Shown here piece after piece: positions 1-5,959 of a stretch of 19,743 bases of DNA (its first letter is position 1; each line of letters opens with the position of its first letter). Made by a program: the position numbers and the translations under genes. The DNA comes from an uncultured Oscillochloris sp. (GTDB lineage: Bacteria; Chloroflexota; Chloroflexia; Chloroflexales; Chloroflexaceae), in assembly GCA_903877945.1 (NCBI GenBank), contig CAIRFY010000408.1, positions 1 to 19,743 on the forward strand, written 5' to 3'. A model generated the notes under the pieces. It saw only the letters and a list, made by a program, of their open reading frames with translations, ran no database searches and was not told the origin of the DNA.

Positions 1-72
1 GGCGATGCTATCGCATCCTCGCCTCATCGCGTCCCAGCCACACTGTAAAGCTGTTCTGAACCATGTCTTAGG
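1..72. repeat. Partial octad-hairpin element (right half)
   Basis: This looks like the right half of a short palindromic element cut by the window edge. Octanucleotide words of the type ATCGCATC, CTCGCCTC, ATCGCGTC run from about 11 to 34. CCACACTGTAAAGCTG follows at 38-53 and GAACCATGTCTTAGG at 58-72. The same 20 bases at 11-30 recur exactly at 1193-1212, and the 16 bases at 38-53 recur exactly at 1212-1227, so this belongs to the family of the element at 1108-1240. It abuts the next element, sharing CTTAGG at 67-72. Confidence 0.6.
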
Positions 73-213
73 GATGGTTCAATCTAGCTTGACAGTTCAG
101 CGATGAAACGATGACGCGGTGAGGCGTTCCGTATCGCCTCATCGCCTCATCGCCTCATCGCCTCATCGCAAGACTGTAAAGCTGAATGTACCCATTTTGA
201 AACATGCCTTAGG
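67..213. repeat. Octad-hairpin element with (ATCGCCTC)4 array
   Basis: A second element of the same family lies downstream of arsM. Four perfect copies of ATCGCCTC occupy 133-164, with a partial fifth copy to 169. The left side (about 97-130) holds degenerate reverse-complement octads (GCGATGA-like words), so the core can fold back. The core is flanked by AGCTTGACAGT on the left (about 86-96) and ACTGTAAAGCT on the right (173-183), which are inverted with one mismatch. The right end is GAAACATGCCTTAGG at 199-213. It may act as the 3' structure of the arsM transcript, but no U-tract is present. Confidence 0.55.
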
Positions 214-243
214 ATTGCTATACACCGGGGGGTGCTAACAGCG

Positions 244-1074
244 TTAGGCCGGTTTCCGGGCGGTGATCGCACAACTGGTGATCTTGCCGTCAAGGGCGTG
301 AAGTGTCTCAATGGGCAGCAGACCCTCTGCCGCCAGAGCTTGGGCGCGTAGGTCTTCGGCCCCGTAACGCTGTGTCACCGTCAGGTCGATGTCGGTGAAT
401 CCGGCTGCCGCCAGCAGCGCCCGGTACTGACTCATCGAGAGCGCACCGGCAAAGCAGCCGGCCCAACTCAGGGCGGTGCGCAGCTCCGCCTCGGCGATGG
501 GCAGGTCGCTTAGATCACCATCGAAGACAATGTCGGAGACTGCCAGCCGCCCGCCGGGGCGCAGCGTGCGGAAGGCGTCGCTCAGCACCTGGCCCTTGTC
601 GGGGGCCAAGTTGATCACGCAGTTCGAGATAATCACGTCAACCGAGTGGTCAGGTAGCGGGATAGCCTCAATGTCGCCCTTGAGGAAGCTGACATTGGTG
701 GCACCAAGCTTCTGCGCATTGCGCCGGGCCGTCTCCAGCATGGCATCGGTCATATCAAGGCCGTAGACGAAGCCCCCAGGGCCGACCTGGCGTGCGGCGA
801 GCAGCACCTCTAGCCCGCCACCTGAGCCCAGGTCGAGGACAACCTCGTCGGGCTGGAGCTTGGCCAGGGCCAGAGAGTTGCCGCAGCCGAACGAGGCTGT
901 CACCACATCGGTGGGCAGGGCGGTGATGGTCTCCGCCCCGTAGAGGGCGATCTCGGTGCTGGTCGGGCCGCAGCAGGTCGGGCCACAGCAGCCGCTGGCG
1001 GCCTGGATGGCATTGCCGTAGTGTTCACGGACGGCGGCCTTGATGGCGGTTGGGTCGGTGACGATCTCGCTCAT
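244..1074 (-). CDS. arsM: Arsenite S-adenosylmethyltransferase
   Basis: A 276-residue class I SAM-dependent methyltransferase that methylates trivalent arsenic in the cytoplasm. The SAM-binding motif I is VVLDLGSGGGLEVLLAA at 78-94, followed by the acidic GLDMTDAML at 105-113. The N-terminus carries the paired CCGPTCCGP cysteines (29, 30, 34, 35) usual in ArsM. C64 (FGCGN), C152 (SNCVINL) and C207 (WAGCF) fit the three As(III)-coordinating cysteines of the family. The length is a little shorter than the roughly 280-380 residues of many ArsM proteins, without a long C-terminal extension. The ATG is preceded by AAGGAG at a spacing of about 7 bases. It lies 191 bp downstream of arsR on the same strand and is probably co-transcribed, although a hairpin repeat fills the gap. 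Confidence 0.93.
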   Translation of the reverse strand: MSEIVTDPTAIKAAVREHYGNAIQAASGCCGPTCCGPTSTEIALYGAETITALPTDVVTASFGCGNSLALAKLQPDEVVLDLGSGGGLEVLLAARQVGPGGFVYGLDMTDAMLETARRNAQKLGATNVSFLKGDIEAIPLPDHSVDVIISNCVINLAPDKGQVLSDAFRTLRPGGRLAVSDIVFDGDLSDLPIAEAELRTALSWAGCFAGALSMSQYRALLAAAGFTDIDLTVTQRYGAEDLRAQALAAEGLLPIETLHALDGKITSCAITARKPA

Positions 1075-1107
1075 GGGGACGCTCCTTGTATTGATAGACT
1101 TCGATAT

Positions 1108-1240
1108 GAGACAAGGCTCAGATCAGCTTTACAGTGTGGCGGGGACGCGAAGACGTGAGGACGCGAGGATGTGATCGCCTCGCCTCGCCTCGTCGCATCC
1201 TCGCCTCATCGCCACACTGTAAAGCTGAAACCTTGTCTGA
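1108..1240. repeat. Octad-hairpin element between arsR and arsM
   Basis: An inverted-repeat unit fills the arsR-arsM gap. The ends are AGACAAGG (from 1108) and CCTTGTCT (to 1238). Inside these, CAGCTTTACAGTGTGG (1124-1139) is the exact reverse complement of 1212-1227. The core reads as octads: four GACGCGAG-like words (1144-1175) followed by words such as CTCGCCTC and GTCGCATC (1176-1207) that are largely complementary to them. The transcript through this gap would therefore fold into a long stem. It has no transposase and no clear target-site duplication. Confidence 0.65.
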
Positions 1241-1265
1241 TGCCAACAAAAAAAGCAGGAACCTG

Positions 1266-1628
1266 CTACCGCAGGGCATCAAACTGCGCCAGCAGACGGG
1301 CGCGAAGCGACTCCATAGCCGGGCGGAGTACAAAGTAGTAGGCCCACAGCCCCCGACGCTCGCAGTCGATCAGGCCAGCCGCACGCAGCAGCTTGAGGTG
1401 GTGCGAGACCGTGGGCTGCTTCACCGGCAGGGCGGCTTCCAGGTCACACACACAGACCTGACCATCGCGCTGGGCGAGCATATCGAGGATCTGGAGCCGG
1501 ATCGGATGCGCCAAGATACCCAGGTCGTCGCTGAGTGCGCGCACCTCGTCGGCACCAATACGCGGTGCGAGGCCAGGGTTGCAGCAACCAGGACTGCGCT
1601 CTTCGGTTATCTCCGTCAACTCCATCAT
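1266..1628 (-). CDS. arsR: ArsR-family arsenic-responsive repressor
   Basis: A 120-residue ArsR/SmtB winged-helix repressor. The wHTH spans about residues 30-100: ILAHPIRLQILDMLAQ (38-53), then the recognition region QPTVSHHLKLLRAAGLI (71-87). The metalloid site CVCDLE (C59, C61) matches the classical ELCVCDL As(III)-sensing motif at the start of the DNA-binding helix. A further N-terminal CC pair (15-16) could add ligands. ATG codons lie at 1628 and 1625; the upstream one was taken. A TTGACA/TACACT promoter and an ATTGA-N6-TCAAT inverted repeat lie about 110 bp upstream, consistent with autorepression that also controls arsM. Confidence 0.93.
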   Translation of the reverse strand: MMELTEITEERSPGCCNPGLAPRIGADEVRALSDDLGILAHPIRLQILDMLAQRDGQVCVCDLEAALPVKQPTVSHHLKLLRAAGLIDCERRGLWAYYFVLRPAMESLRARLLAQFDALR

Positions 1629-1655
1629 AGAGCAATCCTAAACTGGTTATGAAAA

Positions 1656-1701
1656 GGAGTCGAGCCTTTAGGCGGCCTTATCCGGCTACAGCCTTGACTC
1701 C
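1656..1701 (-). other. Structured arsR 5' leader, REP-like half palindrome
   Basis: The arsR leader (promoter about 1736-1764, start codon 1628) contains GGAGTC and GACTCC closing a 46-base segment, with possible inner hairpins GGCTGTAGCC and GCCTAAAGGC, followed by TTTTC in the direction of transcription. The inner word on the plus strand, GCCTTATCCGGCTACA, resembles one arm of enterobacterial REP sequences (recalled from memory as GCCTTATCCGGCCTACA). It might be an attenuator or a stray REP-like unit; no function is assigned. Confidence 0.35.
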
Positions 1702-1735
1702 ACACAACAACCCCAAGAGGATTGCTATAAGGGGG

Positions 1736-1764
1736 AGTGTATCAGATACATTGAAGAGTGTCAA
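1736..1764 (-). promoter_or_regulatory. Sigma70-like promoter of arsR(-arsM)
   Basis: Reading the minus strand, TTGACA (1764-1759) is separated by 17 bases from TACACT (1741-1736). The -35 is a perfect consensus hexamer and the spacing is optimal. Transcription would start near 1729, giving a leader of about 100 bases before arsR. Confidence 0.75.
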
Positions 1765-1765
1765 T
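1750..1765. promoter_or_regulatory. Putative ArsR operator
   Basis: ATTGA (1750-1754) and TCAAT (1761-1765) form a perfect inverted repeat with a 6-base spacer. It overlaps the -35 hexamer and the spacer of the arsR promoter, a position that would let a dimeric ArsR/SmtB repressor block RNA polymerase. The assignment rests on position and symmetry. Confidence 0.55.
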
Positions 1766-1802
1766 ATAGTTGTCTGCTGGGGGCAGGGCATGTGCAAAGT
1801 CA

Positions 1803-1926
1803 GCCGCTCAGCCCTCACCCCCTGCCCCTCTCCCTCACGGGGAGAGGGGATATTCCTCAGCAGGATGCATCCGACTCCCCCTCTCCCGTTCTTGGAGAGG
1901 GGGCTGGGGGGTGAGGGTTGAGCGGC
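1803..1926. repeat. GC-rich double-hairpin repeat, copy A
   Basis: A complete copy of the main intergenic repeat. The outer inverted arms are GCCGCTCAGCCCTCACCCC and its near complement ending at 1926. Two inner hairpins lie between them: CCCCTCTCCC (1825-1834) with GGGAGAGGGG (1840-1849), and CCCCCTCTCC (1877-1886) with GGAGAGGGGG (1894-1903). The whole unit can fold as a cruciform or cloverleaf. Further copies are at 5803, 10886, about 12181 and 15310, with halves at 12335, 13023 and 16210. Confidence 0.85.
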
Positions 1927-1966
1927 GGTAGATTCCTTATGTGAACAGTATTGGGGCAATAGAGCA

Positions 1967-2058
1967 TAAGTAACGCTGTCACGCTGAGCGAAGCGAAGCG
2001 TCTCGGCCGGGATTCTTCGCTTCGCTCAGAATGACAGGACGCCTCACAGCGTTACTTC
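1967..2058. repeat. GTAACGC palindromic repeat, copy 1
   Basis: AGTAACGCTGT at 1969-1979 is complementary to ACAGCGTTACT at 2046-2056. Within them, CTGAGCGAAGCGAAG pairs with CTTCGCTTCGCTCAG. The same family recurs at 19648-19730. It sits between two stretches that both contain TATTGGGGC (about 1949 and 2071), as if inserted into another repeat. Confidence 0.75.
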
Positions 2059-2116
2059 TGCGGTATTGCGTATTGGGGCTTCAGCCCCCCGGCGGGCGCC
2101 GCCGAACCTTGTCTAA

Positions 2117-2125
2117 TGTTATAAT
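2117..2125 (+). promoter_or_regulatory. Extended -10 promoter of sfsA
   Basis: TGTTATAAT holds a perfect TATAAT at 2120-2125 preceded by TGn, an extended -10. No good -35 is seen at the usual distance. The TG falls within the end of a repeat word, GAACCTTGTCTAATG (2104-2118), so a mobile-repeat end may have helped make this promoter. Confidence 0.5.
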
Positions 2126-2178
2126 CGCTCTGAGGCCACCACAGCGCCGCGTCATCGCGACCAGAGAGATATGTCACC

Positions 2179-2913
2179 ATGTCCGTTAGGATCCCGCTTA
2201 ACACGACCGGCCCGCTGGTTGATGCCACCTTTATTGCTCGTACAAACCAGCTCCTGATCGATGCGCAGATCAACGGCAAGCCCGTGCGCGCCCACATGGC
2301 CGACCGTGGTCGGCTCACCGATCTGCTCGTGCCGAATGCCCGCCTCCTCCTGGCCCCACGCGATGAGATCGGTCGCAAGACGGCCTTTCAGGTGGTGGGT
2401 GTTTACCAGGGCGATGAGCTCGTGTCATTAGACACACAGATGCCCAACCGGCTGGTGTCTGCGGCGCTGTCGAGCGGTGCCCTCCCGCAGTTTGCCCGCT
2501 ACACAAAGGTGCAACGTGAGGTGACGGTGGGCGAGAACCGCTTTGACTTTCGGCTCGGCGAGGGGCTGAACACTTGCTACCTGGAGGTTAAGTCGGTTGG
2601 GTTGGTTGTTCGGCGTGTCGCCCGCTTCCCCGACGCGCCCACCGAGCGTGGCCGACGCCAGCTTGAACAGTTGGGCATGATGGCCCGCAACGGTCAGCGC
2701 TGCGCGGTACTCTTTATCATCCAGCGCCACCGCGCCCTCGCGCTGGTGCCCAATGATGAGGTTGACCCAGGATTTGGCCGCGCACTGCGCGGTGCCCTCG
2801 CAAGCGGCGTTGAAGTGTATGCCTATCTCTGTCCGCTTACCACCGATGGCATCCAGCTCGGCCCGCCGGTGCAGGTCTTCGGGATGCTTGATTCGGTGCC
2901 ACACGATCTCTAG
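2179..2913 (+). CDS. sfsA: SfsA family DNA-binding/nuclease-like protein
   Basis: A 244-residue protein of full SfsA length. Family signatures are visible: GPLVDATFIARTNQ near the start, an OB-like N-terminal part with ADRGRLTDLL (41-50), PNRLV (89-93), FDFRL (122-126), CYLEVKSVGL (133-142) and FPDAPTERG (150-158). E136 and K138 in LEVKS, with the preceding FDFRL, fit the PD-(D/E)XK-type active-site arrangement proposed for the family. E. coli SfsA was described as a DNA-binding protein affecting maltose-gene expression; the precise biochemical role remains uncertain. The LuxR/MalT-type regulator begins 7 bp after its stop, so the two are probably co-transcribed. Confidence 0.9.
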   Translation: MSVRIPLNTTGPLVDATFIARTNQLLIDAQINGKPVRAHMADRGRLTDLLVPNARLLLAPRDEIGRKTAFQVVGVYQGDELVSLDTQMPNRLVSAALSSGALPQFARYTKVQREVTVGENRFDFRLGEGLNTCYLEVKSVGLVVRRVARFPDAPTERGRRQLEQLGMMARNGQRCAVLFIIQRHRALALVPNDEVDPGFGRALRGALASGVEVYAYLCPLTTDGIQLGPPVQVFGMLDSVPHDL

Positions 2914-2920
2914 GGTGTGT

Positions 2921-5770
2921 ATGCTCAACGCTTCGGCCTTGTCGTTCGTCGCGAAGCTCAACCCGCCGCCCCTGCCGGTCGCGATTGTGGATCGCGGGCG
3001 GCTTGCCGTGCGCCTCGCCGCCTCCCCCGATGCCCGCCTGCTGCTGATCGTCGCTCCCGCCGGCTTCGGAAAAACGATACTGCTCACCTCATGGATGGCC
3101 GATGGCCGATGGCCGATGGCCGATCCGTCTCGCGCACAATCGTCACTCACCACTCACCTCTCACCACTCATCGCATGGCTCTCCCTCGATTTGCGTGATG
3201 CCGACCCGACCCGTTTCTGGGTTGCGCTCGTCGCCGCTCTGTCGCGGGCCTTCCCTGGCCTGGGCGATCACGCCCACTCCATGCTTCAGTCGCCCCAGCC
3301 ACCCCCGATAGAGGTGGTGATCGGTGCGCTGCTCGATGATCTTGGCACGCTGCCCGATCCGTGCCTGCTCGTCCTTGACGACTATCACGTGATCACCGAT
3401 CCCGCGATCCACGCCGGGGTGTCTCTGCTGATTGATCATCTGCCACCACTGATGCGTCTGGCAATCCTCAGCCGCAGCGATCCGCCGCTGCCCCTGGGTC
3501 GTCTGCGGCTGCGTGGCCAACTGGTCGAACTACGCGCCGCCGACCTGCGCTTCACCCTGCCTGAGACGGCGGCTTTCCTGCGCGCCCACGGTCTCAGCCT
3601 TACCCCTGACGAGGTGGCCACCCTGGCCGACCGTACCGAGGGCTGGCCCGGTGCCATCCAGTTGGCCGCGATCTCGATCCGTGAGGGCGGTCAGCCCCGT
3701 CAGATCATTGCCGCCTTCACCGGCAGTAACCGCCATATGGTTGATTATTTAGCCGAGGAGGTACTCGTCCGTCAGTCCGCCGAGCGCCGCCATTTTCTGA
3801 TCGCCACGTCAGTCCTCGACATGCTCTGCGCTGATCTGTGCGACGCGCTCATGAGGGCTGAGGGCTCAAGGCTGAGGGCTGATGCCGAACCTCAGTCCTC
3901 AACCCTCAGCCCTCAGCCCTCAGCGGCTATTCTTGAGGAGCTTGAGCGTGCTGGTCTGTTTTTGATGCCGCTTGACCAGGAGCGCCGCTGGTATCGCTAC
4001 CACGCCCTCTTCGCCGAGTTTCTGCGTGAGCGCCTGCGTCGTGATGCGCCCCAGCTTGAACTGCGGCTGCACCAGCGGGCCGCTGACTGGTACGCTGCCG
4101 CCGGTATGCCCGCCGAGGCGGTGAGCCACTTGCTGGCCGCTGGCGACGATGAGCGCGCTGCAGACCTGATCGAGCAGGAGGGCCGCCCGCTCTTGCTACG
4201 CAGCGAGATCGCCACGGTACTCGGCTGGCTGCGCGCGCTGCCAGAAGATCTGGCCCGCGCCCGCCCCGGCATCTGCCTGATCGAGGCGTGGGCGCGGGCC
4301 GTCTCCGGCCAGTTTGAGGCGGTTGAGACTCCGCTTGGCCACGTCGCGCAGATCCTTGCGGCATGTGACGGCGATCCCGACACGCCTACCGTGCTGACGG
4401 CACCCTTCACCCCGCGCAACCTGCGCAGCGAGATGCTGGCCGTGCGGGCCACGGTGGCTGGTCTGCGCCGCGATGCGATGCGGACGGTGGAACTGGCCTG
4501 CGCCGCCCTGGCCGAACTGCCCACCGACAGCGTGATCGTGCGCGGCGTGGTCTCCCTGATGCTCGGCAGTTCGGCCTATATTAGCGGCGATATGGCTGCC
4601 GCCGAGACGGCCTTGGACGAGGCCGCCCACGCTGGTCAGGTCGCTGACCTGCCGATCATCGCTATTTCTGCGCTGCGTCTGCTTGGCGAGCTTCACGCAC
4701 GCATCGGCCAGTTGCATCGCGCCGCACGTACCTATCAGTCCGCCATCGATCTCGGCGCACGGCTCTACCCGGCCAGCGACCCGCTCGCCGGTCGTCCGGT
4801 ACCCGTTGCAGGTGCGGCCTATATGGGTATGGGGCTGCTGCACTACGAGTGGAATAACCTCGATTCCGCCGAGGCGCTCCTCACCGATAGCCTGCGCCTC
4901 GGTCGCCAGGGGGCGAATATCGAGATCCTGCTGATGGCACCCATCGGCTTGGCCCGGCTCCAGCAGGCCAGGGGTGATCGCGATGCGGCGCGAACCACGA
5001 TGGCGGCGGCCCTGGCCTTCGCCCACACCACGGGCGTGCCGCGCCTGACGGACTGGCTCGGAGCCGAGGATGCTCGCCTGTCCCTGTGCCTGGGCGACAC
5101 TGCCGCTGCTGCCGCATGGGATCAGGGGCGACGGCTCCAGATCGACGCGCCCCTGAGCTATCTTGAGGAGATTGACTACATAGCCCTGGCCCAGTTGCGT
5201 CTGGCCCAGGATCGCCCTGCCGAGGCTCGCTACCTGCTTGGTCGCCTGCGCTCCCTTGCTGCGGCCGAGGGCCGTCAGGGTTCGCTGATCGAGATTGATG
5301 CCCTGGCAGCGCTTGCTGTCGCCGCCGTTGGCGACCAGCCCGCCGCTCGAACAACCCTGTTGCGCGCCCTCGCCCTCGCCGAGCCGGAGGGCTACCTGCG
5401 CAGCTTTGCCGACATGGGCGAGCCGATGCGTGCACTCCTCACCGACTGCCGCCTCACCCTTGCTCCACGCGCCGATGCGCCATCTCGTCAGGCTCTCGCC
5501 TCGATTGATCGCGTCCTGGCTGTCTTTCCCGTCGCCCCGATCCGCCCGCCGACGGTTCCTGTCGCAGCGATGATCGAGCTGCTCTCCCCGCGTGAGCTTG
5601 AGGTGCTGGCCCTAGTGGCGGCTGGCCTTTCCAATCAGGACATCGCCGACCGTCTGATCGTCAGTATCAGCACGGTCAAGAAGCATATCAATAATATCTA
5701 CGGCAAGCTCGATGTGATCAGCCGCACCCAGGCTCTTAAGCGGGCCAGGGAGCTTGGGCTGATTGTGTAG
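2921..5770 (+). CDS. LuxR-family MalT-like ATP-dependent regulator
   Basis: A 949-residue STAND/MalT-type activator. A Walker A, APAGFGKT, lies at about 45-52 and a Walker B-like CLLVLDDYHVI at about 148-158. A long helical repeat (TPR/MalT-like) middle section follows. The C-terminal LuxR HTH (about 885-949) contains LSPRELEVLALVAAGLSNQD and STVKKHINNIYGKL. Such proteins normally bind ATP and an inducer, oligomerise and activate transcription; the target is unknown. The open frame extends upstream into sfsA to 2753, but ATG at 2921 gives a natural N-terminus just after the sfsA stop, with only a weak AGGG as RBS. Two unusual low-complexity segments, at about residues 58-83 and 310-335, coincide with heptanucleotide repeats in the DNA. 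Confidence 0.88.
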   Translation: MLNASALSFVAKLNPPPLPVAIVDRGRLAVRLAASPDARLLLIVAPAGFGKTILLTSWMADGRWPMADPSRAQSSLTTHLSPLIAWLSLDLRDADPTRFWVALVAALSRAFPGLGDHAHSMLQSPQPPPIEVVIGALLDDLGTLPDPCLLVLDDYHVITDPAIHAGVSLLIDHLPPLMRLAILSRSDPPLPLGRLRLRGQLVELRAADLRFTLPETAAFLRAHGLSLTPDEVATLADRTEGWPGAIQLAAISIREGGQPRQIIAAFTGSNRHMVDYLAEEVLVRQSAERRHFLIATSVLDMLCADLCDALMRAEGSRLRADAEPQSSTLSPQPSAAILEELERAGLFLMPLDQERRWYRYHALFAEFLRERLRRDAPQLELRLHQRAADWYAAAGMPAEAVSHLLAAGDDERAADLIEQEGRPLLLRSEIATVLGWLRALPEDLARARPGICLIEAWARAVSGQFEAVETPLGHVAQILAACDGDPDTPTVLTAPFTPRNLRSEMLAVRATVAGLRRDAMRTVELACAALAELPTDSVIVRGVVSLMLGSSAYISGDMAAAETALDEAAHAGQVADLPIIAISALRLLGELHARIGQLHRAARTYQSAIDLGARLYPASDPLAGRPVPVAGAAYMGMGLLHYEWNNLDSAEALLTDSLRLGRQGANIEILLMAPIGLARLQQARGDRDAARTTMAAALAFAHTTGVPRLTDWLGAEDARLSLCLGDTAAAAAWDQGRRLQIDAPLSYLEEIDYIALAQLRLAQDRPAEARYLLGRLRSLAAAEGRQGSLIEIDALAALAVAAVGDQPAARTTLLRALALAEPEGYLRSFADMGEPMRALLTDCRLTLAPRADAPSRQALASIDRVLAVFPVAPIRPPTVPVAAMIELLSPRELEVLALVAAGLSNQDIADRLIVSISTVKKHINNIYGKLDVISRTQALKRARELGLIV
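3094..3171 (+). repeat. Heptanucleotide arrays within the LuxR-type gene (first pair)
   Basis: Four perfect tandem copies of GATGGCC occupy 3094-3121. Four copies of a CACTCAC-like heptad follow at 3144-3171 (the third and fourth diverge slightly). Together they encode residues about 58-83, between the P-loop helix and the strand IAWLSLD, where MalT-like proteins usually have a short loop. A gain or loss of one 7-base unit would shift the frame. Confidence 0.8.
3852..3924 (+). repeat. Inverted heptad repeat within the LuxR-type gene
   Basis: Four heptads of the TGAGGGC type (3852-3879) face five heptads of the CCTCAGC type (3890-3924) across a 10-base spacer. The two sets are largely complementary, so the region can fold as a hairpin. 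It encodes a low-complexity stretch (about residues 310-335) just before AILEELERAGLFLMPLD, the start of a conserved block in MalT-like proteins. Confidence 0.8.
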
Positions 5771-5773
5771 GGT

Positions 5774-5949
5774 TAATAGGGAATACTTTTAAGGAATTTG
5801 TCGCCGCTCAGCCCTCACCCCCCAGCCCCCTCTCCCTGAACGGGAGAGGGGGAGCCGGAGGCTTGCTGTTGCGGAATCTCCCCTCTCCCCGTGAGGGAGA
5901 GGGGCAGGGGGTGAGGGGGCAAGATCGGCTGTATTGGACGTAATAGGGA
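5774..5949. repeat. Double-hairpin repeat copy B with 9-bp flanking direct repeat
   Basis: The core (5803-5920) is a full copy in the opposite orientation to copy A. The unit is bracketed by TAATAGGGA at 5774-5782 and again at 5941-5949, a perfect 9-bp direct repeat that could be a target-site duplication. The right copy overlaps the AGGGAGGAG ribosome-binding region of the ppk2 gene. The repeat fills the gap between the regulator and ppk2. Confidence 0.65.
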
Positions 5950-5959
5950 GGAGACGGTT

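Noticed and set aside
133..169. Possible CRISPR repeats
   Set aside because: The units are contiguous 8-mers with no spacers; this is a simple tandem array.
1134..1652. Plus-strand frame of 172 codons covering arsR
   Set aside because: It is antisense to arsR, and its upstream portion lies in the octad repeat.
1803..1926. Copy A as a simple transcription terminator
   Set aside because: The stems are strong but no T-tract follows either arm, and the same unit occurs inside coding frames, so a general repeat is the better explanation.
2753..2920. Upstream extension of the LuxR-type gene into sfsA
   Set aside because: It overlaps sfsA in another frame and has no resemblance to MalT-like N-termini, which begin close to the residues after 2921.
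4196..5026. Minus-strand frame of 276 codons inside the regulator
   Set aside because: Shadow of the GC-rich coding frame; no motif recognised and no ribosome-binding site of note.
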